A stretch of DNA of 15,220 bases, from NCBI GenBank assembly GCA_946629205.1, contig CAMOXP010000012.1:1-15220 (forward strand), written 5' to 3'. The notes beneath the pieces are model-generated. The model was not told where the DNA came from, searched no databases, and saw only the letters and a list, made by a program, of their open reading frames with translations. How positions within the stretch are numbered: position 1 is the first letter of the stretch; each line of letters opens with the position of its first letter. Below, piece by piece: positions 1 through 6,075 of this stretch. The position numbers and the translations under genes were made by a program. This stretch comes from an uncultured Bacillota bacterium. Its GTDB lineage: Bacteria > Bacillota > Clostridia > Peptostreptococcales > Anaerovoracaceae.

Positions 1-3
1 CCA

Positions 4-651
4 TCAGTCAGCCATCAGTTCATCCAGTGTCATACCGATCCTGTCCTCGATCTGTTTCAGGAGGACCTTTGTTTCTTCTTTTTTCTTAAGTATGATCGGC
101 CTGGCCGCCATATTTCCCTGCCGTTCTGCCTTTGCAATAATGTATTCCATGCGTTCATCGATGCCCGAGTAGTGATCTTCAAGCACGATCCGGTCCCCGA
201 TGCATACGAGATCAGCCTCCGTCAGATGCATGGCGTCCGCAGTGAACTCATACATCATGTGGACACGGATGATTTTCGCCTCCTCCGGCAATCCTTCACG
301 AATGCAAAAATCAGCAGCTACATCCCAGTGGTTTTCCTCAACTCTGGCCATATCATGCAAAAGCCCCGCAGCCAGTGTGAGTTCCAAATCGAAAGGTCTG
401 GCTTCGCCTGCGTCAATGTTGGTCTGGTTGTGGTCGATCCTGTACCCGATGCGGCCGCCGTCTCTATTGAAGCGCTCAAAAACCACCTCGGAAATCGGCG
501 GCGCCAGTGTGCCGCCGGCTTCATTGAGCGCGCGGCCGACCCTGCAGGCAACATCGGCGACCGCTTTGCAGTGACCAACAACACGAGCGGGCGATTCATA
601 ATCCCGCAGATACGTCAGACATCTGTCTCTGTCAGGATGTTCATATGTCAT
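4..651 (-). CDS. HD-domain metal-dependent phosphohydrolase family protein
   Basis: A 215-residue protein with an HD-superfamily signature: His27 (in VGHCKAVADVA), the His99-Asp100 pair (in AAGLLHDMAR), His131 (in RVHMMYE) and Asp153 (in GDRIV). These are the usual metal ligands of HD phosphohydrolases, so a soluble hydrolase acting on a phosphorylated substrate is likely; the substrate cannot be told. About 70 residues separate the first His from the HD pair, longer than usual, because of a charged insert at about 47-88. The ATG at 651 lies inside the 3' end of obg (11-base overlap), implying translational coupling; an in-frame ATG at 669 is the alternative and neither has a strong ribosome-binding site. 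The open frame further upstream is the shadow of obg. The stop forms TGATG with a possible next start at the window edge. In many Firmicutes nadD and yqeK follow obg; this gene is not nadD, and I cannot equate it with yqeK. Confidence 0.8.
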   Translation of the reverse strand: MTYEHPDRDRCLTYLRDYESPARVVGHCKAVADVACRVGRALNEAGGTLAPPISEVVFERFNRDGGRIGYRIDHNQTNIDAGEARPFDLELTLAAGLLHDMARVEENHWDVAADFCIREGLPEEAKIIRVHMMYEFTADAMHLTEADLVCIGDRIVLEDHYSGIDERMEYIIAKAERQGNMAARPIILKKKEETKVLLKQIEDRIGMTLDELMAD

Positions 652-1972
652 AATCGTATTCTTCGTCATAATACTCAAATTCCATATCGAAGAGTTTGAT
701 CGTATCGCCTTCTTCGATGCCCATCTCTCTGAGTTCATCATAAACGCCGCTGTTCTCGATATACTTAAACAGATATCTTCTCGAACCGGCGTCGTTGAAG
801 TTCGTCGAATTGAAAATCTTCTCCAGCTGACGGCCGGTGATGATATAGTTCTCTCCGTCGTACTCCGCAAAGACTTTTCTGTAGTCTTCGTCGACATCAT
901 CGATAGCGAAATCGAAATACTCTAATTCATTATACTCTTCCGGCGGATTTGCTTCTACCTCAAGAAGCTGTCTGTAAGCTTCTTCGATCACTTCTTTGAC
1001 GCCGAATCCGGATGCTGCTGACATCGGCATGACCTTGTAGCCTTTGCTTTCCGCGTATTCTTTGAACTCGATGTATTCATCACAGATTTCCAAGTCCTCC
1101 TGATCTGTGCACCCGAGGATATCGAGTTTATTGGCAGCCACAATCTGAGGCTTCTTCAAAAGCTTCTTGCTGTACTGCTCCAGCTCGCTGTTGATTTTAT
1201 CAAAGTCTTCCTTCGGATCACGTCCCTCGCTTCCCGACACATCGACGATATGGATCAGGACCTTGGTGCGTTCGATATGTTTGAGGAAATAGTGTCCAAG
1301 ACCAGCACCTTCATGGGCGCCTTCGATAATGCCCGCGATGTCCGCCATAACGAAACTGTTGTCGTAGATGCTGACAACACCAAGATTCGGATCGATGGTC
1401 GTGAAATGATAATTCGCGATCTTGGGCCGGGCGCTGGTTGCCATAGAAAGCAGAGATGACTTGCCTACGTTTGGGAATCCTACAAGTCCCACATCGGCGA
1501 TGAGTTTCATCTCGAGGATGACCTGACGCTCCTTGGCGAATCCGCCGGCCTCAGCGAAGTTCGGCGCCTGCCGCGTAGGCGTGGCAAATCTGGCGTTTCC
1601 TCTGCCGCCCCTGCCGCCTTTGGCAGCAACGAAAGACTGGCCGTGTTCGGTCATATCCGCCATGATCTTGCCGCTTGCTTCATCTATGACCATCGTGCCC
1701 ACCGGCACCTTGATCACAAGATCCTCACCGTTCTTGCCGAAACGTTTTTTCTTCATGCCGTTCTGACCGCTTTCGGCTTCATACTTCCTCTTATACCGGA
1801 AATCCATGAGCGTTCTGAGGTTTTCATCTGCTGTGAAAACCACATCACCGCCCTTGCCGCCGTCGCCGCCGTCCGGTCCGCCTTCGGGAACGAAAGGCTC
1901 ACGGCGGAAAGTAACCGCGCCATTGCCGCCTTTTCCTGATTTAATTGTAATTTTCGCTCTGTCTACAAACAT
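641..1972 (-). CDS. obg: Obg family GTPase (CgtA), ribosome assembly
   Basis: A 443-residue Obg GTPase, which binds the large ribosomal subunit during assembly and is linked to stress responses. The glycine-rich Obg fold occupies about 1-158 (GKGGNG, GGPDGGDGGKGGDV). The G domain follows, with Walker A GFPNVGKSS at 165-173, the switch II/G3 stretch DIAGIIEGAHEGAGLG and the G4 motif NKLD. The last part (about 345-430) matches the OCT domain typical of Gram-positive Obg proteins, ending in an acidic Asp/Glu/Tyr-rich tail. Length is normal for the OCT-bearing form. The start follows an AGGA site 10 bases upstream that lies inside a 17-bp tandem repeat. It sits just after the rplU-rpmA terminator, so expression may come from read-through or a promoter I cannot identify. 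Its 3' end overlaps the HD-domain gene. Confidence 0.97.
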   Translation of the reverse strand: MFVDRAKITIKSGKGGNGAVTFRREPFVPEGGPDGGDGGKGGDVVFTADENLRTLMDFRYKRKYEAESGQNGMKKKRFGKNGEDLVIKVPVGTMVIDEASGKIMADMTEHGQSFVAAKGGRGGRGNARFATPTRQAPNFAEAGGFAKERQVILEMKLIADVGLVGFPNVGKSSLLSMATSARPKIANYHFTTIDPNLGVVSIYDNSFVMADIAGIIEGAHEGAGLGHYFLKHIERTKVLIHIVDVSGSEGRDPKEDFDKINSELEQYSKKLLKKPQIVAANKLDILGCTDQEDLEICDEYIEFKEYAESKGYKVMPMSAASGFGVKEVIEEAYRQLLEVEANPPEEYNELEYFDFAIDDVDEDYRKVFAEYDGENYIITGRQLEKIFNSTNFNDAGSRRYLFKYIENSGVYDELREMGIEEGDTIKLFDMEFEYYDEEYDYDI

Positions 1973-1973
1973 T

Positions 1974-2007
1974 TGCTCAAAATCCTAAAATGCTCAAAAA
2001 CCTAAAA
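1974..2007 (-). repeat. 17-bp tandem duplication in the obg leader
   Basis: Two adjacent 17-base units read on the minus strand as TTTTAGGTTTTTGAGCA and TTTTAGGATTTTGAGCA (16/17 identical), ending one base before the obg start codon. The upstream unit supplies the U-rich tail of the rpmA terminator. The downstream unit supplies the AGGA ribosome-binding site of obg. Confidence 0.9.
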
Positions 2008-2029
2008 GCCCCTAACAGGGTTAGGGGCT
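2007..2029 (-). terminator. Intrinsic terminator after rpmA
   Basis: A perfect 10-bp stem (AGCCCCTAAC with GTTAGGGGCT) and a 3-base loop, followed on the minus strand by TTTTAGGTTTTTG. It lies between the rpmA stop and the obg start, so it should end or attenuate rplU-rpmA transcription and limit what reaches obg. Confidence 0.88.
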
Positions 2030-2038
2030 CGAAATAGC

Positions 2039-2299
2039 TTACGCTTCCTTAGGATATACACTTACCTGCTTACGTTTCTTGTCTTTTCTTTCGAATTTGA
2101 CATTTCCGTCAACTGTAGCAAATAATGTATCGTCTCCGCCTTTGCCTACATTGTTGCCAGGGTGGAACTTTGTTCCTCTCTGTCTGACAAGAATGCTGCC
2201 GGCACTTACGAACTGACCATCCCCGGTCTTAATGCCCAGACGTTTCGACTCAGAATCACGACCGTTCTTCGAGCTACCTACACCTTTTTTACTTGCCAT
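2039..2299 (-). CDS. rpmA: 50S ribosomal protein L27
   Basis: An 86-residue L27, a large-subunit protein whose N-terminus reaches the peptidyl-transferase centre. It begins MASKKGVGSSKNGRDSESK and has the core motif GSILVRQRGTKFHPGNNVG. The start is fixed by AGGAGG 6 bases upstream. Upstream in-frame codons hit a stop within nine codons and do not encode the LQFFA-type leader that most Firmicutes L27 proteins carry for removal by the Prp protease. Matching this, the 67-base gap to rplU has no room for prp (ysxB), which usually lies between these genes in Firmicutes. It is the second gene of the rplU operon. Confidence 0.97.
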   Translation of the reverse strand: MASKKGVGSSKNGRDSESKRLGIKTGDGQFVSAGSILVRQRGTKFHPGNNVGKGGDDTLFATVDGNVKFERKDKKRKQVSVYPKEA

Positions 2300-2366
2300 G
2301 ATATACCTCCTTGTATGATTATATCACCAATCTAAACTCTAATTTCCGTTTCTTCGCGCTGTATGC

Positions 2367-2876
2367 TTATTTAGCTGCGTTGATTGCTTCGAGGATCTCT
2401 GCCTTCGTAGCCTTAGCGTCGATTTCGATGCCGTTCTTCTCGGCATACTCAACCAGTTCTGCCTTCAGCATCTTGTCCAGCGGCTTTTCTTCTGTCTCTG
2501 CTGCAACTTCTTCTGCTGCTTCAACAGCTTCTTCTGCAGGCTCTTCCTTCTTAGGTTCAGCCTTAACACCCGCTACGGATGTGATTTCAACCAGTGTGTA
2601 CGGCTGTCTGTGACCCTGTTTCTTTCTGTAATCCTTCTTTGCCTTGTACTTGAAGATGATTACCTTGTCACCTTTGCCTGATTCTACAACGTCTGCTTCT
2701 ACAGTAAGTCCGTCAAGATACGGAGTTCCGACTTTGATATCAGAACCTTCTCCTGCGGCGAGGACTTTGTCAAATACTACAGTGCTTCCGATTTCAGCGT
2801 CCAGTTTCTCAACTCTGATCTGGTCACCGTTCTGTACCTTGTACTGTTTTCCGCCTGTTTCAATAATTGCGTACAT
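2367..2876 (-). CDS. rplU: 50S ribosomal protein L21 with C-terminal extension
   Basis: The first ~104 residues are a standard L21 (start MYAIIETGGKQYKVQNGDQI, then KAKKDYRKKQGHRQPYTLVEI), a 23S rRNA-binding protein of the large subunit. The usual protein is about 100-105 residues; this one has 169. The extra part is a Glu/Ala-rich linker (about 106-135) and a compact segment, LDKMLKAELVEYAEKNGIEI followed by DAKATKAEILEAINAAK, whose pattern resembles HeH/SAP/Rho-N-like helix-extended-loop-helix modules. That domain call is my inference from sequence pattern. The frame runs unbroken to the stop, so it is not a recent frameshift. A strong AGGAGG site precedes the start, and the gene follows a promoter and an L21-type leader. 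Confidence 0.96.
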   Translation of the reverse strand: MYAIIETGGKQYKVQNGDQIRVEKLDAEIGSTVVFDKVLAAGEGSDIKVGTPYLDGLTVEADVVESGKGDKVIIFKYKAKKDYRKKQGHRQPYTLVEITSVAGVKAEPKKEEPAEEAVEAAEEVAAETEEKPLDKMLKAELVEYAEKNGIEIDAKATKAEILEAINAAK

Positions 2877-2888
2877 TTAATTCTTTCC

Positions 2889-2968
2889 TCCTCTAACCAG
2901 TCTCGCCTACCGGGGCAGCGCGGCAGAATTGCGCGCATTTAAATAGCCCTGTTCGAGCGGCTCATACT
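2889..2968 (-). ncRNA. L21 ribosomal-protein leader (autoregulatory 5' UTR)
   Basis: The transcribed leader between the promoter and the rplU ribosome-binding site contains nested pairings: an outer GCCGCTCG with CGGTAGGCGAG region, a middle AGGGC/GCCCC helix, and an inner GCGCG/CGCGC hairpin. The motif pattern (GCCGCTCGAACAGGGC, later GCCCCGGTAGGCGAG) agrees with the L21 leader family described upstream of rplU in Firmicutes, thought to bind a ribosomal protein and control the operon. Exact ends are approximate. Confidence 0.75.
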
Positions 2969-2973
2969 CTGAT

Positions 2974-3002
2974 ACTATACAACACTCGCCATTACTTGTA
3001 AA
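2974..3002 (-). promoter_or_regulatory. Sigma-A promoter of rplU-rpmA
   Basis: On the minus strand, -35 TTTACA (3002-2997), a 17-base spacer and -10 TATAGT (2979-2974). Transcription would start near 2967, immediately before the L21 leader. Confidence 0.8.
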
Positions 3003-3043
3003 GCACTTTTTTCCGATTTTTCCCCACACGTTTCCCAGCAGAC

Positions 3044-3286
3044 TTCGGAATGTAAAAGATTATCCTCTGAAAACAAACAAAAACTACGACTGTCAATGAT
3101 TTCGCACTGTCACAGTGTGTTCGTCGACACTCTGAAGAGTCTTAACAAGCACACTAGTCGTAGTTTTTGTAGCCGATTATGCCTATAACTACGACTCGCC
3201 CTCTCCAGGGACTCCACATACCTAATGCAAAGGCTGAAAGTCATAGAAATAATGTTGCTTTTGGGGCAAAACTACGACAATCCGTT
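3044..3286. repeat. Modular intergenic repeat element, degenerate copy (E1)
   Basis: The left end TTCGGAATGTAAAAG (3044-3058) is identical to the ends of the element at 14735-14977, and after exactly 24 bases comes the box ACTACGACT (3083-3091), as in that copy. Boxes then alternate in orientation: AGTCGTAGT (3156-3164), ACTACGACT (3188-3196) and a degenerate AGTCATAGA (3239-3247). The first pair forms a perfect 15-bp inverted repeat, ACAAAAACTACGACT (3077-3091) against 3156-3170, with small hairpins inside (3105-3117 and 3129-3140). A worn right end (3272-3286, 9/15 match) again lies 24 bases after the last box and gives a total of 243 bp, the same as the other copy. No coding potential is seen. 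The right end is the weakest part of the call; more ACGAC-like sequence (3296-3303) lies beyond it. Confidence 0.65.
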
Positions 3287-3324
3287 TTTTGCGAGAATAC
3301 GACGAAAATCCGAGATGATAGAAA

Positions 3325-3350
3325 CAGCACCGGAAAGAGCTCCGGTGCTG
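3325..3350 (-). terminator. Intrinsic terminator after recA
   Basis: A perfect 10-bp stem (CAGCACCGGA with TCCGGTGCTG) and a 6-base loop, 32 bases past the recA stop. On the minus strand it is followed by TTTCTATCATC, a modest U-tract. It separates recA from the repeat element and the rplU promoter. Confidence 0.8.
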
Positions 3351-3382
3351 GTATCTGTATCTGTCATAAAGTTACTGGCTGT

Positions 3383-4510
3383 TTATTCGATGATCACGCC
3401 GTCTTCATCGACAAGGATCCCGTCCGGACCGATTGCGCCGGCTGCGTCATCTGAGCCATCCCCTTCTCCGCCTGCACGGGACGCGCGGAGCATATCCAAA
3501 AGCTGAGTCTGGATCTCATCCATGACCTGCGGATTGGTTTCGAGATAGGACTTAACGTTCTCACGGCCCTGGCCGATGCGGTCGCCCTTGTAGCTGTACC
3601 AGGAACCGGCTTTCTCGATCAGTCCGCCATCGACGGCACAGTCAAGGATGTCACCGGATCTGGAGATGCCTTTGCCGTACATGATATCGAACTCAGCCTG
3701 TTTGAACGGGGGCGCCACCTTGTTCTTGACGATCTTGGCCTTGGTCCTGTTGCCGAGAACCTGATCGCCCGCCTTGATGGAATCGATCCTTCTGACATCG
3801 ATTCTCATGGAAGAGAAGAACTTCAGCGCGCGGCCGCCGGTCGTTGTTTCCGGGTTGCCGAACATAACGCCGATCTTCTCACGAAGCTGATTGATAAAGA
3901 TAATAGTAGTATTTGTCTTGTTGATGACTCCGGCAAGCTTTCTGAGCGCCTGTGACATAAGTCTGGCCTGGAGACCCACTGCCGCGTCGCCCATAGCGCC
4001 GTCTATCTCGTGCTTCGGCACAAGAGCAGCGACCGAGTCTACGACTACTACGTCGAGCGCGCCGCTCCTGACGAGTGTTTCTGCGATCTCCAATGCCTGC
4101 TCGCCGTAATCCGGCTGCGCTACCAGCAGTTCATCCACATCGACGCCGAGATTGCGCGCGTATTCAGGATCCAGTGCGTGCTCAGCATCGATAAACGCTG
4201 CTTTGCCGCCGTTCTTCTGCGCTTCTGCAATGATATGCAGGGTCAGTGTGGTTTTACCGGAAGATTCCGGTCCGTATATTTCTACGATACGTCCGCGCGG
4301 AACGCCGCCGATCCCGGTAGCCATGTCCAGACTCATGGAGCCTGTAGAGATCGCTTCTATATTCAGCCTGGCGCTGTCATCGCCAAGCTTCATCACTGCG
4401 CCCTTGCCGAACTGTTTCTGTATCTGCGCCATCGCGCTGGCCAATGCCTTCTCACGGTCCGCATCGCTTGCAAAACCGGGATGATATCCGTTGTCATTTT
4501 TCGTTGCCAT
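3383..4510 (-). CDS. recA: RecA recombinase
   Basis: A 375-residue RecA, the ATP-dependent strand-exchange protein that also triggers LexA self-cleavage. Walker A is GPESSGKTT at 80-88. The mobile DNA-binding loops are visible around MGDAAVGLQARLMSQALRKL (L1) and FGNPETTTGGRALKFFSS (L2). The C-terminus is acidic (GDGSDDAAGAIGPDG onward), as is common in RecA. The start ATG follows GGAGGA. The gene has its own promoter with two LexA boxes, so it is DNA-damage inducible as well as possibly co-transcribed from cinA, which ends 230 bases upstream. Its 5' UTR carries three tandem mini-ORFs. Confidence 0.99.
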   Translation of the reverse strand: MATKNDNGYHPGFASDADREKALASAMAQIQKQFGKGAVMKLGDDSARLNIEAISTGSMSLDMATGIGGVPRGRIVEIYGPESSGKTTLTLHIIAEAQKNGGKAAFIDAEHALDPEYARNLGVDVDELLVAQPDYGEQALEIAETLVRSGALDVVVVDSVAALVPKHEIDGAMGDAAVGLQARLMSQALRKLAGVINKTNTTIIFINQLREKIGVMFGNPETTTGGRALKFFSSMRIDVRRIDSIKAGDQVLGNRTKAKIVKNKVAPPFKQAEFDIMYGKGISRSGDILDCAVDGGLIEKAGSWYSYKGDRIGQGRENVKSYLETNPQVMDEIQTQLLDMLRASRAGGEGDGSDDAAGAIGPDGILVDEDGVIIE

Positions 4511-4523
4511 GATTTCTCCTCCG

Positions 4524-4553
4524 TTAACCCATGTTAATCCATGTCTAACCCAT
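4524..4553 (-). promoter_or_regulatory. Three tandem two-codon mini-ORFs in the recA leader
   Basis: Between the predicted transcription start and the recA ribosome-binding site, the minus strand reads three successive units, each a start codon, one sense codon and a stop: ATG GGT TAG (4553-4545), ATG GAT TAA (4542-4534) and ATG GGT TAA (4532-4524). They form imperfect 10-11-base tandem repeats. The last ends 13 bases before the recA ATG, directly before its ribosome-binding site. None has a clear ribosome-binding site of its own, so translation is unproven. Confidence 0.6.
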
Positions 4554-4564
4554 GTTCAATTCGT

Positions 4565-4576
4565 GAACATCTGTTC
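4565..4576. promoter_or_regulatory. LexA (SOS) box, proximal
   Basis: GAACATCTGTTC fits the Gram-positive LexA core GAAC-N4-GTTC. It lies just downstream of the recA -10 hexamer, over the predicted start site, so bound LexA would block initiation. An additional GTTC half-site (4554-4557) forms an everted TGTTCA-N5-TGAACA repeat with this box. Confidence 0.9.
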
Positions 4577-4583
4577 TTTAGTT

Positions 4584-4612
4584 ATAATACCCTTCAATGC
4601 AACGTTTGTCAA
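4584..4612 (-). promoter_or_regulatory. Sigma-A promoter of recA
   Basis: On the minus strand, a perfect -35 TTGACA (4612-4607), a 17-base spacer and -10 TATTAT (4589-4584). It is framed on both sides by identical LexA boxes. Confidence 0.9.
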
Positions 4613-4622
4613 TATAGAAATT

Positions 4623-4634
4623 GAACATCTGTTC
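4623..4634. promoter_or_regulatory. LexA (SOS) box, distal
   Basis: A second exact GAACATCTGTTC, 10 bases upstream of the recA -35 hexamer and 58 bases from the proximal box. Two identical sites flanking one promoter suggest tight or cooperative repression. Confidence 0.88.
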
Positions 4635-4740
4635 TTAATGTTTTGTTGCTGTATATTATTGACATTATTTACATTTTATGTAATTTAATCACATTTGCCC
4701 GATTCTGTCAACCCTATTCATCAAACATAGTCAAACAGAA

Positions 4741-6024
4741 TCAAACATTTCTGTAAATCATGTCGAACATACTCAGTACAGCATGTCTTCTGTTCCGCTG
4801 ACGATCTTTGATCCTCCGGTCGATTTTACGGCAAAGGGTCATGCCGTCCTTCTCACCGCAAACGGATTCGCTCAGCGACAGACCGATATACACCAGTCCG
4901 ACAGGCTTCTCTTCTGTTCCGCCATCCGGCCCTGCTATGCCGGTAACGGAAACACCGATATCCGTTCCGGCTTTTAAACGGACACCTTCTGCCATCTCGA
5001 TCGCAGTCTGCTCACTGACAGCCCCGTACTTCTCAAGCGTCTCCGCCTTTACGCCGAGTTCATCCATCTTCGCCTGATTGCTGTATGTCACCAGGCTCCG
5101 GTCGAATACAGCTGAAACCCCCGGAACATCAGTCAATGAAGCGCCAAAAAGGCCGCCGGTGCAGGATTCTGCAGCTGCAATGGTTATATTGCGCGACATA
5201 AGAATGTTACCGACAACCATCGGAAATTCTTCTCCATCTGTGCTGTAGATATACTGACCGATGTATTCTTTCGCCTTTGCGATCATTTCATCAACGGCCG
5301 AGGCGGCCTCTTCCCTGCTCGCCCGTTTCGAAGCAATTCTGACGGAGCATTCTCCGTTCTTTGCATAAGTCGCGATCGTAGGATCCGTCTGTCCGTCAAT
5401 CAAAGGCAAAAGCACCGTTTCCAGATCTGATTCCCCGATACCGAATGTCCTGATTTCTTTATAGACCAGGCAGCCCTCCGTCAGTTCCTCCAGCCATGGC
5501 ATTACGGAGCGTTCAAACATCCGTGTCATTTCCTTCGGAGGTCCCGGCAGGCAGGCGATCCACTGTCTGCGGTCCGAACCGCTTCCATCCGCACAAACCT
5601 GTCTGTCCAGAGCAAATCCCGGCGCAGTCCCGGCATCATTATAAAAAACACGGCACCGCGATGGCAGCAGCGCCTGTTTGATGTTGTTGTCTGTCATCAC
5701 GGCTTTATACGCAAGCATACGGCTGCGTATGCCCTCCAGAATATCGTCATGCATCACGAGTTCATCGCCCATGACCTGACAGGCGATTTCCTTCGTCATG
5801 TCATCCTGCGTCGGTCCAAGCCCGCCTGTGGTAATCACGATATCGCAGTCCCGGAGGGATGTTTCGATCATCTCCGCAAGCCGTCCGGGGTTGTCGCCCA
5901 CTGTATAGTGGTACATGACGTCGATTCCGATATCGTTCAGCCTGCGCGACAGATATACCGTATTCGTATTTGTGATCTCACCGAAAAGAATTTCCGTTCC
6001 AACAGTAAGAATAGCTGCTTTCAT
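4741..6024 (-). CDS. cinA: CinA family protein (MoCF-like domain plus nicotinamide-nucleotide amidase domain)
   Basis: A 427-residue two-domain CinA. The N-terminal half (about 1-170) is the molybdopterin-binding-like/pyrophosphatase domain: TVGTEILFGEITNTN near the start and TTGGLGPTQDD at 65-75. The C-terminal part (from about 265) is the CinA amidase domain, with AAAESCTGGLFGASLTDVPG and SVTGIAGPDGGTEEKPVGLV; this type converts nicotinamide mononucleotide to nicotinate mononucleotide in the pyridine nucleotide cycle. Length is slightly above the common 410-420. The name derives from competence-inducible genes, and cinA commonly lies directly upstream of recA in Gram-positive bacteria, as here. 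It is preceded by pgsA with a 51-base gap. Confidence 0.96.
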   Translation of the reverse strand: MKAAILTVGTEILFGEITNTNTVYLSRRLNDIGIDVMYHYTVGDNPGRLAEMIETSLRDCDIVITTGGLGPTQDDMTKEIACQVMGDELVMHDDILEGIRSRMLAYKAVMTDNNIKQALLPSRCRVFYNDAGTAPGFALDRQVCADGSGSDRRQWIACLPGPPKEMTRMFERSVMPWLEELTEGCLVYKEIRTFGIGESDLETVLLPLIDGQTDPTIATYAKNGECSVRIASKRASREEAASAVDEMIAKAKEYIGQYIYSTDGEEFPMVVGNILMSRNITIAAAESCTGGLFGASLTDVPGVSAVFDRSLVTYSNQAKMDELGVKAETLEKYGAVSEQTAIEMAEGVRLKAGTDIGVSVTGIAGPDGGTEEKPVGLVYIGLSLSESVCGEKDGMTLCRKIDRRIKDRQRNRRHAVLSMFDMIYRNV

Positions 6025-6075
6025 GCAAAATCTCCAGATTCCGGCTGAATGCCCGGCTTTGTGCCGGCGCGGATA

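Noticed and set aside
652..900. Extended N-terminus of the HD-domain protein
   Set aside because: The extra 83 codons lie antiphase within obg and give Ser/Arg-rich sequence without homology to the family; the internal ATG at 651 fits better.
3044..3303. CRISPR array from repeated ACTACGAC boxes
   Set aside because: Boxes are only 8-10 bases, alternate in orientation and are spaced irregularly (23 to 64 bases); no leader or cas genes are present.
4659..4686. Plus-strand promoter TTGACA-N16-TAATTT upstream of recA
   Set aside because: The -10 is poor and it would transcribe antisense to cinA; the region is simply A/T-rich. A small TTACAT-N3-ATGTAA palindrome (4669-4683) lies in it, with no evidence of function.
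4701..4742. Terminator after cinA (GATTCTGT with ACAGAATC)
   Set aside because: An 8-bp stem with a 26-base loop and no U-tract on the minus strand; too weak to call, and read-through into recA is plausible.
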